59,721 nucleotides of DNA. Origin: an uncultured Allobaculum sp. GTDB taxonomy: Bacteria > Bacillota_I > Bacilli_A > Erysipelotrichales > Erysipelotrichaceae. Under the pieces are notes generated by a model. The model worked only from the letters and a program-made list of their open reading frames with translations. It was not told the origin of the DNA and did not search any database. This document shows, in pieces, positions 16,557 to 25,792 of the stretch. The stretch is taken from the NCBI GenBank assembly GCA_910579655.1, contig CAJTVE010000010.1, positions 1 to 59,721 of the forward strand, given 5' to 3'. Every line of letters begins with the position of its first letter. Position 1 is the stretch's first letter. The translations under genes and the position numbers were made by a program.

Positions 16557-17888
16557 TTAGCAGCAGCCCTGTGCTTTCATGGCTTGTGCAACTTTCAGGA
16601 ATCCGGCAATGTTGGCACCAATGACATATTCATCAGGATGACCGAATTCAGCTGCCGTGTTCTTGCAGTTGTTGAAGATGCCTACCATGATGCCTTTTAA
16701 CATTTCATCGACTTTATCGAAAGTCCAGCTTAAATGTTCAGCGTTCTGGCTCATTTCCAGACCGGAGCAGGCAACACCACCAGCATTGGATGCTTTACCT
16801 GGAGCATAGTAAACACCATGGCTCATCAGATAGTGAATGGCATCTGGAGTTGTTGGCATGTTTGCCCCTTCGCACACGCAGAAGACTTTGTGTTCAACAA
16901 GTTCTTTTGCATCTTCGAGGTCGAGTTCGTTCTGGGTAGCGCATGGAAGTGCGATATCGCAAGGAACAGACCATGGACGTTTGCCTTCCATGTAGACGGC
17001 ATCCGGATGTGTTTCGACATATTCTTTGATGCGTCCACGGCGAACTTCCTTGATTTCTTTGACAGCGGCCAGATCAATTCCATTTGGATCATAGATCGAA
17101 CCATTGGAGTCAGACATTGTAACAACCAGGGCGCCTAACTGCTGCGCTTTCTGGCAGGCATAGATCGCAACGTTTCCGGAACCGGAAAGAGCGACTGTTT
17201 TGCCCTCGAAACTTGTGCCTTTATCGTTAAGCAGAGCTTCTGTGAAGTAGCATAAGCCATAGCCGGTCGCTTCAGTTCGAACAAGGGATCCCCCGTAGGA
17301 AAGACCTTTACCGGTCAGAACACCAGACCATTCGTTGGTAATTTTCTTGTACTGGCCAAACATGTAGCCGATCTCGCGGCCGCCCACGCCGATGTCGCCA
17401 GCCGGAACGTCTGTGTTTGGACCAATGTATTTGTAGAGTTCTGTCATGAATGACTGACAGAAACGCATAACTTCTGCATCGGATTTTCCTTTTGGATCAA
17501 AGTCAGATCCGCCTTTGCCGCCGCCCATGGGCAGGGTAGTCAGGGAGTTTTTGAATACCTGTTCAAAACCAAGGAACTTAATGATGGAGATGTTTACACT
17601 TGGGTGGAAACGTAATCCGCCTTTATAAGGGCCGATTGCGTTGTTAAACTGAACGCGGTAACCACGGTTGACCTGCGTTTTGCCCTGGTCATCCACCCAT
17701 GGAACACGGAACATGATCTGACGATCTGGTTCAACCAGTCTTTCAAGAACGCCCTCGTCGAGCAGTTCTGGTTTTTTATCCTGAATGACTTTCAGAGATT
17801 CAAAGACTTCTTCTACAGCCTGTAAGAATTCTGGATCATTGGGATTTCTTTTTTTGACAGTTTCGTACAATGCGTTAAGGTCTGCCAT
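16557..17888 (-). CDS. gdhA: NADP-type glutamate dehydrogenase
   Basis: The 443-residue enzyme interconverts glutamate with 2-oxoglutarate and ammonia, and this hexameric type usually assimilates ammonia. Visible signatures are GPYKGGLRFHPSVN, the catalytic region LPMGGGKGGSDFDPKGKSD, PAGDIGVGGREIGYMFGQYK and the Rossmann segment GKTVALSGSGNVAIYACQKA. The length matches the bacterial 440-450 residue group. AAGGAGG lies five nt before the ATG, among the strongest sites in the window. A candidate promoter lies 35-63 nt upstream. The gene is monocistronic with its own terminator. Confidence 0.97.
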   Translation of the reverse strand: MADLNALYETVKKRNPNDPEFLQAVEEVFESLKVIQDKKPELLDEGVLERLVEPDRQIMFRVPWVDDQGKTQVNRGYRVQFNNAIGPYKGGLRFHPSVNISIIKFLGFEQVFKNSLTTLPMGGGKGGSDFDPKGKSDAEVMRFCQSFMTELYKYIGPNTDVPAGDIGVGGREIGYMFGQYKKITNEWSGVLTGKGLSYGGSLVRTEATGYGLCYFTEALLNDKGTSFEGKTVALSGSGNVAIYACQKAQQLGALVVTMSDSNGSIYDPNGIDLAAVKEIKEVRRGRIKEYVETHPDAVYMEGKRPWSVPCDIALPCATQNELDLEDAKELVEHKVFCVCEGANMPTTPDAIHYLMSHGVYYAPGKASNAGGVACSGLEMSQNAEHLSWTFDKVDEMLKGIMVGIFNNCKNTAAEFGHPDEYVIGANIAGFLKVAQAMKAQGCC

Positions 17889-17922
17889 AAGTCCTCCTTA
17901 TTTGTAATTTCGTGACTTCACT

Positions 17923-17951
17923 AGTATAGGCACCGAGATAAGGGATGGAAA
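17923..17951 (-). promoter_or_regulatory. Candidate gdhA promoter
   Basis: On the minus strand TTTCCA and TATACT are separated by 17 nt, about 35 nt before the start codon. The -10 is good and the -35 weak. Confidence 0.45.
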
Positions 17952-18183
17952 GAAATGTTGTAAACGATTTTCATAATTTTTTGAAAAAGCGTGAAAAAAC
18001 CGACAGTTTCACACTGAAACCCCCTTGTTTTTGTCCATGAATGATCAACTTGAAGCTATTGAGAATAGACAAAAAGACTGGAAATCTAAAAAAGGCGGCT
18101 GGAACGAAGAGAAATACCACCCAGGCTGAACAGTTGTGCGAAAATAGGGAAGACACAGTAACGATAAAAGGAGACCGAAAGTT

Positions 18184-18636
18184 ATGAAAAAAGTTGCAAT
18201 CGCCAACGACCATGCGGCGACCGATATGAAAAAAGAAATCGTCAAGATGCTAGAGAATGAAGGCTATGAAGTTCTCAACTTTGGAACCGACACCAACGAC
18301 AGCGTCGACTATCCTGACTATGCGAAAAAAGCAGCTGATGCCGTCATCAATGGCGATGCAGATTGTGGAATCGTCATCTGCGGAACCGGCATTGGCATCA
18401 GCATTGCCGCAAACAAAGTTCCTGGAATTCGCTGCGGCTTATGCAAGGACGTGACGGATGCCCGCCTGACGCGTGAACACAACGACGCCAACATGTTAGC
18501 CATGGGAGCTCGCACCACTGGACTTGAAACGGCTAAGGATATCGTTCACACTTACCTGACTACACCATTTTCCCAGGGAGCCAACCACATCCGCCGCATT
18601 GAAAAACTCGGCAAACTCGATGGTTCTATCCAATAG
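18184..18636 (+). CDS. rpiB: Ribose-5-phosphate isomerase B
   Basis: The 150-residue protein belongs to the RpiB/LacAB family, which interconverts ribose 5-phosphate and ribulose 5-phosphate in the pentose phosphate pathway. It shows the N-terminal IANDHAA phosphate-site segment, SVDYPDYAKK, the CGTGIGISIAANKVPGIRCG core with the cysteine base used by RpiB, and the HNDANMLAMGAR segment. The length is normal. LacA/LacB and allose 6-phosphate isomerases share the fold, but no lac or als genes are nearby. AAGGAG is 10 nt before the ATG and a long hairpin terminator follows. Confidence 0.9.
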   Translation: MKKVAIANDHAATDMKKEIVKMLENEGYEVLNFGTDTNDSVDYPDYAKKAADAVINGDADCGIVICGTGIGISIAANKVPGIRCGLCKDVTDARLTREHNDANMLAMGARTTGLETAKDIVHTYLTTPFSQGANHIRRIEKLGKLDGSIQ

Positions 18637-18692
18637 GCATAAATAGGCATACGAGGCAATCCCGCTTAATCCTCTGAAATCCCACCAGAAAG

Positions 18693-18748
18693 ATCCCGCC
18701 CCCTCTATCTGAAATGAAGTCCTTTCTGATAGAGAGACGGGACTTTTA
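18693..18748 (+). terminator. Terminator of rpiB
   Basis: TCCCG and CTCTATC on the left arm pair with GATAGAG and CGGGA on the right, interrupted by a small internal loop. CTTTTAT follows. Confidence 0.7.
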
Positions 18749-18846
18749 TCGGTTCTGAGTTCGAGGCTTTGTTTCCGGCTGCCAGCCAGATGAGACCAGT
18801 TCGACCAGAGCAGTCAGACCAGTCGATCAGGCCGAAAAGCACAGAG

Positions 18847-19227
18847 TCACCGATTTACGACCACTTTGTCTTCGTTCGTTTTTGAGTCAGCTTTTTTGCG
18901 GTTTCGGCGGGTTTCAACACGCGAAAGCAGAACCATATAAAGGATTCCGATCCACACCATCACCACGCCGCACCAGTCAGCCACTGATGCCGGATGGTCC
19001 TGGGCAAAAATCAGGTATGTCAGCCCGCATCCAGTCACCGCCATCAGAACCTGAAGACAAATCCGAGTATGTCGATACGTTTGAGGAATATAAACAGTTA
19101 AAATGCAGCACCAGGCATATCCAATACAGAATGCGATCAGATATTGCTGCTGGCGCCACTGCATAAGAATCAACACCATCTGAATCAATAACACAGGGAT
19201 TAAACCGAGCGGAGATGTTTTTTTCAT
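18847..19227 (-). CDS. Small polytopic membrane protein of unknown function
   Basis: This is a 126-residue protein with four likely membrane helices: LIPVLLIQMVLILM, YLIAFCIGYAWCCILTVYI, ICLQVLMAVTGCGLTYLIF and WCGVVMVWIGILYMVLL. The C-terminus is basic (RVETRRNRKKAD). I recognise no family. Two adjacent ATGs follow AAGGAGG. The second, at 19227, has the better 6-nt spacing. An inverted repeat, GTATCGG-n7-CCGATAC, lies just upstream at 19241-19261 and could be an operator. Confidence 0.65.
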   Translation of the reverse strand: MKKTSPLGLIPVLLIQMVLILMQWRQQQYLIAFCIGYAWCCILTVYIPQTYRHTRICLQVLMAVTGCGLTYLIFAQDHPASVADWCGVVMVWIGILYMVLLSRVETRRNRKKADSKTNEDKVVVNR

Positions 19228-19240
19228 CATGTGCCTCCTT

Positions 19241-19261
19241 GTATCGGTATGCTGCCGATAC
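19241..19261. promoter_or_regulatory. Perfect 7-bp inverted repeat, possible operator
   Basis: GTATCGG at 19241-19247 and CCGATAC at 19255-19261 are separated by seven bases, directly upstream of the ribosome binding site of the small membrane protein gene. Confidence 0.45.
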
Positions 19262-19398
19262 TGGTCAATGAAAACCACTTTCTAAAAAACACTTCTTATC
19301 AGGAAAAGAATAAAGCGGCCTGTATTTCAAATTCAATCCGGTTTAAAGACTAAAGCTGAATTGTTCACTGACGAGAAAAGAGCAACAGGAACAAACAA

Positions 19399-19430
19399 CA
19401 AAAACAGGAGAAGGGAAGTCCTTCTCCTGC
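19399..19430 (-). terminator. Terminator of the fucO-like gene
   Basis: On the minus strand CAGGAGAAGG and CCTTCTCCTG pair, followed by TTTTTGTTG. Confidence 0.8.
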
Positions 19431-19478
19431 GCTGCATCTGAAATACGCGAACAAAGAAAGCAGAATGATCGATCGAAA

Positions 19479-20621
19479 TTACATCAGTTTGCGGAAGAGT
19501 TCCTTCATATCCGCTTCGCTGGTTTCTTTCGGGTTTCCTGGACGGCATGCATCCGCATAAGCAGAAGCGGCAAGGAAGTCGAGATCTTCTTCTTTTAAGG
19601 CGGGCAGTTTTTCTGGAATGCCAACGTCTTTGGACAGGGCTTTCACCGCATCGATGGCAGCTTTGCGATATTCATCAACGGACATGCCTGTTGTATCGAC
19701 ACCCATTGCCTCAGCGATATGTTTGAATTTATCGCCAGTGGCTTCCTGATTGTATTCCATTACGATTGGCAGCATCATTGCGCAGGCAACACCATGCGGC
19801 GTGTCATAAACTGCGCCCAGCGTATGGGCCATGGAGTGGGCAATTCCCAGACCAACATTGGAGAAGGCCATGCCGGTAACGAACTGACCTAAAGCCATGC
19901 CTTCGCGCCCTTCTGGATCATTTTCAACCGCTTTGCGTAGGTTAGCGGAAATCAGTTTGATGGCTTCCAGGTTCAGGCAGTCAGCCAGCTCCCAGGCAGC
20001 AGCCGTGGTATAGCCTTCAATGGCATGAGTCAGGGCATCCATACCCGTAGCAGCACTCAGGCCTTTCGGCATGGTGGACATCATGTCAGGGTCAACAATG
20101 GCTACGTTTGGAATGTCATTGACATCAACGCAAACGAATTTACGTTTCTTTTCGGTATCCGTGATGACGTAGTTGATGGTTGCTTCGGCAGCTGTTCCGG
20201 CTGTCGTTGGAACAGCGATGGTGAAGACTGTTGGGTTTTTGGTTGGAGCAACACCTTCGAGGGAGCGAACATCTTCGAATTCCGGGTTGTTGATGATAAT
20301 CCCGATGGCTTTTCCTGTATCCATAGACGAGCCGCCGCCAATGGTGATCATGTAATCCGCACCGGATTCTTTATAGGCAGCCACACCATCTTTTACGTTT
20401 TCGATGGTTGGGTTTGGCTTGATTTCAGAGTAGATCACATAGTCCATGCCGTTGGCATCGAGCAGGTCGGTGACTTTCTTAGTCACGCCAAATTTAACCA
20501 GATCCGGATCGGAAGCGATGAATGCTTTTTTGAAGCCTTTGGCTTTGATGATGCCAGGAATTTCCTCGATGGCACCTTTTCCATGGTAGGAAATGCCGTT
20601 GAGAACAAAACGATTGACCAT
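19479..20621 (-). CDS. fucO: Iron-containing alcohol dehydrogenase, FucO-like lactaldehyde reductase
   Basis: The 380-residue group III dehydrogenase would reduce lactaldehyde to 1,2-propanediol with NADH. The match to FucO is extensive by eye: NPTIENVKDGVAAY, DYMITIGGGSSMDTGKAIGI, EFEDVRSLEGVAPT, the VPTTAGTAAEATINYVITD block and RKFVCVDVNDIP. Metal ligands appear in MDALTHAIEGY and in HSMAHTLGAVYDTPHG. The classical GGGSPQDT is GGGSSMDT here. No fucose isomerase, kinase or aldolase gene is close, so it may serve general aldehyde or propanediol metabolism. GAGG lies about 11 nt before the ATG, and a TTGACA promoter is found 120-150 nt upstream. Confidence 0.88.
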   Translation of the reverse strand: MVNRFVLNGISYHGKGAIEEIPGIIKAKGFKKAFIASDPDLVKFGVTKKVTDLLDANGMDYVIYSEIKPNPTIENVKDGVAAYKESGADYMITIGGGSSMDTGKAIGIIINNPEFEDVRSLEGVAPTKNPTVFTIAVPTTAGTAAEATINYVITDTEKKRKFVCVDVNDIPNVAIVDPDMMSTMPKGLSAATGMDALTHAIEGYTTAAAWELADCLNLEAIKLISANLRKAVENDPEGREGMALGQFVTGMAFSNVGLGIAHSMAHTLGAVYDTPHGVACAMMLPIVMEYNQEATGDKFKHIAEAMGVDTTGMSVDEYRKAAIDAVKALSKDVGIPEKLPALKEEDLDFLAASAYADACRPGNPKETSEADMKELFRKLM

Positions 20622-21191
20622 AAAAATTGTTACCTCATTTCTCTTATCTGTTCTTTTTCAAACAGAAGGTAAGCGAAGGGACAGATGAATTCTGTAATCG
20701 CTTTCTTGATTTATAGTATCGCAGATTTGAATATTCTAAAATATCATTTTCTAAGGATTTGACTGTCAATTTTTGCAGGAAGGACTGGAAACTGTCAGAT
20801 TTAGATTGGGTAGAAAAACTGCACCAGAAAAGAGAATGCAGTCCATGTCCCAAGAAAACAGGAAACAAAACGGCATCCTTGACCGCATGATCTCGCCATC
20901 CATCCAATGAATTCTGGATGGTTAAAGGCAATCGAAATCGGGAGGTATGATTTGTTGAAGCTTCGTTGCAAAGACTTTGAAAAGCAAAAATTTGAATCTC
21001 TACCTGGGTCCTGGATGGAGGATCCAAGCAGAAAATTCATGCTCTGATTGATATTTGATTCGAATCGAGACTCGTCTTTTCATTCAAAAACCGTTCATTT
21101 ATGCGGTCAGGGAATTTCAAACCTTTATGTTAAGATACAGGTAATTGAAGATAAAAAAATAAACAGAAATGGATACGAGTGAGGTTGTTTT
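20622..21191. other. Divergent intergenic region between fucO and the ThrE genes
   Basis: It holds a candidate fucO promoter. Short minus-strand frames at 20644-21040 lack ribosome binding sites and known features, so no gene is called. Confidence 0.45.
20741..20769 (-). promoter_or_regulatory. Candidate fucO promoter
   Basis: A perfect TTGACA -35 on the minus strand is followed after 17 nt by TGATAT. The start codon lies about 120 nt downstream. Confidence 0.45.
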
Positions 21192-22034
21192 ATGGAAGAA
21201 TCAACACTTCAGTCCAAAGCCATTCACCCTTCTGCACCCAATTACTCTGCAAAGAGCACAGTCAGGCAGGAAGATGCGGCTTTGCGACTGTATCTGGATG
21301 AATGCTGCGGTGTCATTGCCTACACAGGAAAGCTGCTGCTCGAGTGCGGAGGTGAAGTCGAGCGCGTTGAATATTTGATGCAGAAAATCGGAAAGTCTTT
21401 TGACAAAATCGATCAGGTAACGCCATTTGCCATTCTGACTGGCATCATGGTGACCGTTTCAAGCGGCAGTCAGTTTGCCACAAAAATCGTCCGGATTTAT
21501 GGAATTTCAAATAATCTGTCAAGACTTCGTCAGATCAATGCCCTGGCTCACGATCTTTCCAGGCATCCGCAGACTCCCCTGACAGTTGCCAAAAGACTGG
21601 AAAAGATTGTCGAAGCCCCAAAATTTAAACCCTGGCAGACCGTTTTATTTGCGTCCATTGGAGCAGGAGGCTTTGGTTTTTTCTTTTATGAAACACTGCC
21701 AGGAATTGCCTGCGTCTTTTTAATTGGGGCGCTGGTGCAGCTGGTCGGCAACTGGTTTGACCGCTATCAGATCAACCGATTCTTAAAGATTTTATGTGAA
21801 GCCTTTATTGCGACGATTGCCTGCAAGCTGGCGGCGCTTGGCCTGGCGGGAACACATTTTGATAAGATGCTGCTTTCCGTTTTGATGCTGCTGGTTCCGG
21901 GAATGACGCTGACAAACTCATTACGGGATACTGTCTCGGGCAACTATGTTTCCGGCATCAGCCGTCTGACCGAAGCCCTGCTTGTTGGCGTCAGCATTGC
22001 GATGGGTTCAGCGATCGCCCTGACCCTGCTGTAG
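21192..22034 (+). CDS. Threonine/serine exporter subunit, ThrE N-terminal half (DUF1212)
   Basis: The 280-residue protein matches the cytoplasmic plus first membrane part of ThrE. An early segment, AYTGKLLLECGGEVERVEYLMQKIG, is characteristic of the DUF1212 domain. After a soluble region of about 145 residues come five likely helices, ending in LVPGMTLTNSLRDTVSGNYVSGISRLTEALLVG. In actinobacteria both halves are one protein exporting threonine and serine. Here they are split into neighbours, as usual in Firmicutes. GTGAGG precedes the ATG. The second subunit begins 11 nt after this stop, so the two are co-translated. Confidence 0.9.
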   Translation: MEESTLQSKAIHPSAPNYSAKSTVRQEDAALRLYLDECCGVIAYTGKLLLECGGEVERVEYLMQKIGKSFDKIDQVTPFAILTGIMVTVSSGSQFATKIVRIYGISNNLSRLRQINALAHDLSRHPQTPLTVAKRLEKIVEAPKFKPWQTVLFASIGAGGFGFFFYETLPGIACVFLIGALVQLVGNWFDRYQINRFLKILCEAFIATIACKLAALGLAGTHFDKMLLSVLMLLVPGMTLTNSLRDTVSGNYVSGISRLTEALLVGVSIAMGSAIALTLL

Positions 22035-22045
22035 AGGTAACGAGT

Positions 22046-22741
22046 ATGACGATGATCTTATTACAGGCTTTTTTTGGCGGCACATTAGCGGCCATCGGCT
22101 TTGGTGTTCTCTATAACATCACATCGAAAACGACGCTGCTTTTAGCCGGCGTAACCGGCGGGATTGGCTCGTTTGTCTATCAGCTTTGTGTGGAGCTGGG
22201 GATGACAGTGCTGTCCGCCAGTTTCTATGGTGCAGCTGGCTTTACGCTGGCCGCCAGTCTGTTTTCCAAACTGCGTCATGAACCGGATACCATGTTCCTG
22301 GTTCCGGCTTTGATTCCATTGGTTCCTGGAGGAACTGTTTTCCAGATGATGACTGCTTTTCTGGAAGGACGGTTATATGTCGGTCTGGGACGGTTTCTGG
22401 ACGCCATGGCCATTGCCGGTATGCTTGTCTTTGGGATGATGGTGGTCAGTGCAGTTTTGAAACTGGTTCTCTTTCTCCAGCATGGAGCCACCAGAACCAC
22501 AAAGAAGATTACCCGCGGGGCTGCCAATATCTGGCAGGGCGTTTCTGAGGGAGATGGCGGCATGATTTCCATCATGGGCAATTTGCCTTCTTCCCATATC
22601 ACAGGCCGCCGGCTCAGACGCAAAAAATGGAACAATGCCGCAAAGACAAACGCATCCAGTTCCACCACTGCCCACAGCAGTGTTTCTCCCAGGACGGATG
22701 AGCATCAGGCGCCGGATTCAAATGCCGAAATCCAGAAATGA
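22046..22741 (+). CDS. Threonine/serine exporter subunit, ThrE C-terminal half (DUF3815)
   Basis: The 231-residue protein is the membrane partner of the preceding ThrE subunit. It has five likely helices and the FLVPALIPLVPGGTVFQMMTAFLEG segment typical of this half. Members of the family are usually about 150 residues. This one carries an extra polar C-terminal tail of about 75 residues, beginning around ATRTTKKITRGAANIW and rich in Ser, Thr and basic residues, whose role is unknown. GAGG lies close before the ATG. A terminator follows about 75 nt downstream. Confidence 0.88.
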   Translation: MTMILLQAFFGGTLAAIGFGVLYNITSKTTLLLAGVTGGIGSFVYQLCVELGMTVLSASFYGAAGFTLAASLFSKLRHEPDTMFLVPALIPLVPGGTVFQMMTAFLEGRLYVGLGRFLDAMAIAGMLVFGMMVVSAVLKLVLFLQHGATRTTKKITRGAANIWQGVSEGDGGMISIMGNLPSSHITGRRLRRKKWNNAAKTNASSSTTAHSSVSPRTDEHQAPDSNAEIQK

Positions 22742-22816
22742 AAATCCAACCACCAAAGTTCAGAAAGGGACATGAAATCCATCCCAAAAGAAATGAATCC
22801 TGAAATCTGAAATTAC

Positions 22817-22848
22817 GCTGGTCTCTTTAACGGGGATCAGCTTTTTTT
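22817..22848 (+). terminator. Terminator of the ThrE operon
   Basis: GCTGGTCTC and GGGATCAGC pair with G-U pairs, followed by seven T. Confidence 0.75.
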
Positions 22849-23040
22849 GTGCAATGAAAAACAGCCGGGCTGGACTGCCTTGGTTCTTTTTCCATCACTT
22901 TCCGACAAAAAACACACTGATCGCATAAATTGATGAAAAATATTTCATCGGAAGGTCAAAATTTTGTAAAATTTTTCAAATTTGATAGACTTGGAACAAT
23001 TCTCTTTGAAGAGACTCTTGTAGAAAGAAGGTTTTTGAGT

Positions 23041-24336
23041 ATGAAGACATATGGAAAAGGAACACAGGCCGTCCAGGGCGGATACCGTCCCGGATCTGGG
23101 CAACCCCGCCAGGTTCCCATTGTTCAATCCACGACATTTAAATATGATACCGGCGAAGCCATGGGCCGGTTGTTTGATCTGGAAGATTCGGGCTATTTCT
23201 ATACCCGTCTTCAGAACCCGACCAATGATGCCGTAGCTGCAAAAATTGCCGAACTGGAAGGCGGAACGGCGGCCATGTTAACAAGCAGCGGCCAGGCAGC
23301 CAATCTGCTTGCAATTTTCAACATTGCCAGTGCAGGGGATCATGTGGTCAGTTCTTCGAGTATTTATGGAGGGACTTACAACTTGTTTGCGGTCACCATG
23401 AAAAAGATGGGGATTGATTTTACCTTTGTAGATCCGGATGCCTCTTTAGAAGAAATTCAGGCGGCCATTCGCCCGAATACGAAAGCCATTTTTGGCGAAA
23501 CCATTGCGAACCCGGCGCTGACCGTTCTGGACATTGAAAAATTTGCCAAAGCGGCCCATGATAATGGCATTCCGCTCATTATCGACAATACCTTTGCAAC
23601 CCCAGTCAACTGCCGCCCATTTGAATGGGGTGCCGATATCGTTACCCATTCGACAACGAAATATATGGATGGTCATGGAGCGGCTGTCGGCGGTGCGATT
23701 GTCGATAGCGGCAACTTTGACTGGATGGCCCATGCTGAAAAATTCCCCGGCCTGACGACACCCGATGACAGTTATCATGGCATTACCTATGGCGAAAAAT
23801 TTGGCAAAGAAGGAGCCTTTATTACCAAAGCCACGGCGCAGCTCATGCGTGATTTTGGCTGTATCCAGTCGCCGCAGAATGCGTTTTATCTCAACCTCGG
23901 CCTGGAGTCTTTGCATGTCCGCATGCCCCGCCACGTTGAAAATGGTCAGGCGGTTGCTGAATTCCTGTCCAGGGATCCACGGGTTTTCGAAGTCTTCTAC
24001 TCAGGCCTGCCAGAAGATCGCTACTATGAACTGGGCCAGAAATATCTGCCCAATGGCGGATGCGGCGTTGTCTCCTTCCGCTTAAAGGGCGGCCGCAAAG
24101 CAGCTGAACAATTCATGGGCGCCTTAAAACTGGCCGCCATTGAAACCCATGTAGCGGATGCCAGAACTTGCGTTTTGCATCCGGCCAGCACGACCCACCG
24201 CCAGATGACAGAAGAAGAACTGACAGCCGCTGGAATTTATCCAGATCTGGTTCGCTTCTCCTGTGGTCTGGAAGATTCCAAAGACCTGATTGCGGATATT
24301 TCCCAGGCTCTTGATTCGATTGATGCCAACGCCTGA
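23041..24336 (+). CDS. O-acetylhomoserine sulfhydrylase (PLP, Cys/Met metabolism family)
   Basis: The 431-residue enzyme should form homocysteine from O-acetylhomoserine and sulfide. It is a fold-type I PLP enzyme: PIVQSTTFKYD and YFYTRLQNPTNDAVAAKIAELEGG at the N-terminus, TSSGQAANLLAIF, the PLP aspartate in IIDNTFATP, and the Schiff-base lysine in THSTTKYMDGHG. The 430-residue length and the long insert around WMAHAEKFPGLTTPDDSYHGI match the MetY group rather than cystathionine synthases of about 380 residues. The ATG at 23041 follows AGAAGG. An upstream in-frame ATG adds 37 unconserved residues. The next gene makes the O-acetylhomoserine substrate. Confidence 0.9.
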   Translation: MKTYGKGTQAVQGGYRPGSGQPRQVPIVQSTTFKYDTGEAMGRLFDLEDSGYFYTRLQNPTNDAVAAKIAELEGGTAAMLTSSGQAANLLAIFNIASAGDHVVSSSSIYGGTYNLFAVTMKKMGIDFTFVDPDASLEEIQAAIRPNTKAIFGETIANPALTVLDIEKFAKAAHDNGIPLIIDNTFATPVNCRPFEWGADIVTHSTTKYMDGHGAAVGGAIVDSGNFDWMAHAEKFPGLTTPDDSYHGITYGEKFGKEGAFITKATAQLMRDFGCIQSPQNAFYLNLGLESLHVRMPRHVENGQAVAEFLSRDPRVFEVFYSGLPEDRYYELGQKYLPNGGCGVVSFRLKGGRKAAEQFMGALKLAAIETHVADARTCVLHPASTTHRQMTEEELTAAGIYPDLVRFSCGLEDSKDLIADISQALDSIDANA

Positions 24337-24355
24337 TTCAACCGAAAAAACATCG

Positions 24356-24382
24356 CCCGTTCATTGTGGACGGGTATTTTTT
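24356..24382 (+). terminator. Terminator between metY and metA
   Basis: CCCGT and ACGGG close a 9-nt loop, followed by TATTTTTT. The stem is short, so read-through into metA is likely. Confidence 0.55.
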
Positions 24383-24566
24383 CACACTGGACTTTCATCT
24401 GCACGAAAGACCAAAAAAGAGACCAGGTTGAAACGATTCACAGGCAGCCGAAAAGGCGCCCAGGGATCTAAATGAACGAATCGAAAATGCCGGAATAAAC
24501 GCCAAGAAATAGAAAGCCAAGAAACAGAAATAAGAGAAAACTGAACAAAGAAAGGAAGCTGAACCC

Positions 24567-25544
24567 ATGCCGATTAAAATTCCCGAACAACTGCCTGCCA
24601 CCCAGACGCTGATTGACGAGAATATCTTTGTCATGACTGAAAAGCGGGCGCTCACGCAGGATATTCGTCCGCTGCATATTCTGCTGCTCAATCTGATGCC
24701 AACCAAAATCGAAACGGAAACGCAGATTGTCCGCCTGATTGGCAATACGCCCTTACAGATCGAACTCGATCTGCTCAAGATGGATACCCATACTTCCACC
24801 CATGTTTCTCAGGAGCACATGGCCCATTTCTATACCACCTTTGATTCCATCAAAGACCAGTACTACGATGGCCTGATCATTACCGGAGCTCCATTGGAAC
24901 ACCTCAGTTATGAAGAGGTTGAATACTGGCCGGAACTCTGCCAGATCATGGACTGGTCTTTGACGCATGTCTATTCCACTCTCCATATCTGCTGGGGCGC
25001 GTTTGCGGGGCTTTACTATCATTACGGCATTGACAAAAAGCCGCTGCCAGCTAAATTGTTTGGCGTCTTTAAACACCATGTTGAACGCAAGTCTTCAATT
25101 CTGTTTCGCGGGTTTGATGATACGTTCATGGTTCCGCACTCCCGTCATATCACTTTGGACCGCAAAGATGTTGAAGCCGTTGACCAGCTGAAAATTCTGG
25201 CTTCTTCTCCCCAGGCAGGTCTGTATGCGATGTCCACGGAAGGCGGAAGACAGATCTTTATTACTGGCCATTCTGAATATGATCAGCGCACACTGGAAAA
25301 AGAATACCTTCGTGATAAGAATGCCGGCCTGCCCATTGCGGTTCCGGAAAACTACTATCCAAATGACGATGACACCAAAGCCCCGGAAGTCTCATGGCGT
25401 TCTTCTGCCAACCTGTTTTTTGCCAACTGGATCAACTACATCGTCTACCAGACCACCCCATATATTCTGGAAGACATTGAAGTGGTCCGCGAGTTTTCTG
25501 ACAAAGAACCATATGGCCGCGCCCATACCAGAAAGAAGGACTAG
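24567..25544 (+). CDS. metA: MetA-family homoserine O-acetyltransferase
   Basis: The 325-residue protein activates homoserine for methionine synthesis. The catalytic triad is in register with known MetA numbering: Cys142 in HICWGAFAG, and His235 and Glu237 in ITGHSEYD. The acyl-donor residue at position 111 is Glu, in GAPLEHLSYEE. In this family Glu111 favours acetyl-CoA and Gly111 favours succinyl-CoA, so O-acetylhomoserine is predicted despite the traditional succinyltransferase name. This agrees with the O-acetylhomoserine sulfhydrylase gene directly upstream. AAAGGAAG precedes the ATG. No SAM riboswitch or T-box was recognised upstream of either gene. Confidence 0.94.
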   Translation: MPIKIPEQLPATQTLIDENIFVMTEKRALTQDIRPLHILLLNLMPTKIETETQIVRLIGNTPLQIELDLLKMDTHTSTHVSQEHMAHFYTTFDSIKDQYYDGLIITGAPLEHLSYEEVEYWPELCQIMDWSLTHVYSTLHICWGAFAGLYYHYGIDKKPLPAKLFGVFKHHVERKSSILFRGFDDTFMVPHSRHITLDRKDVEAVDQLKILASSPQAGLYAMSTEGGRQIFITGHSEYDQRTLEKEYLRDKNAGLPIAVPENYYPNDDDTKAPEVSWRSSANLFFANWINYIVYQTTPYILEDIEVVREFSDKEPYGRAHTRKKD

Positions 25545-25589
25545 AAAATCTCAGGAAGAATTCTCCGCCCGCAAACCCCACCACATTCA

Positions 25590-25613
25590 AAAGCCGCCCA
25601 GGCGGGCGGCTTC
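25590..25613. terminator. Terminator between convergent metA and HAD genes
   Basis: AAGCCGCCC and GGGCGGCTT pair perfectly around a 3-nt loop. The minus side has TTTTG after it. The plus side lacks a proper T run. Confidence 0.55.
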
Positions 25614-25792
25614 GATGTTTATGGCAAATCATCAGAAAGCTTTGATGAAAATGGAAGGCAGAATGGAAAGGCTGCAGCCAGAGATCCGATCCCAAAAGAG
25701 ATCTGATCCGAAAAGGGAAAAGATTTGCATCTGGAAATCCATCAAAAATTCAAAAGGATGAAAAAGATTTGATGGCCGGCAGTTTCTGAAGG

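Noticed and set aside
22742..23040. SAM riboswitch upstream of the methionine genes
   Set aside because: The leader is AT-rich and lacks the paired core expected of an S-box or a T-box. Only a weak TTGTAA/TAGACT promoter-like pair is visible.
25225..25761. 178-codon frame overlapping metA and its downstream gap
   Set aside because: It is mostly the alternative frame of metA, with basic low-complexity sequence and no start signal.
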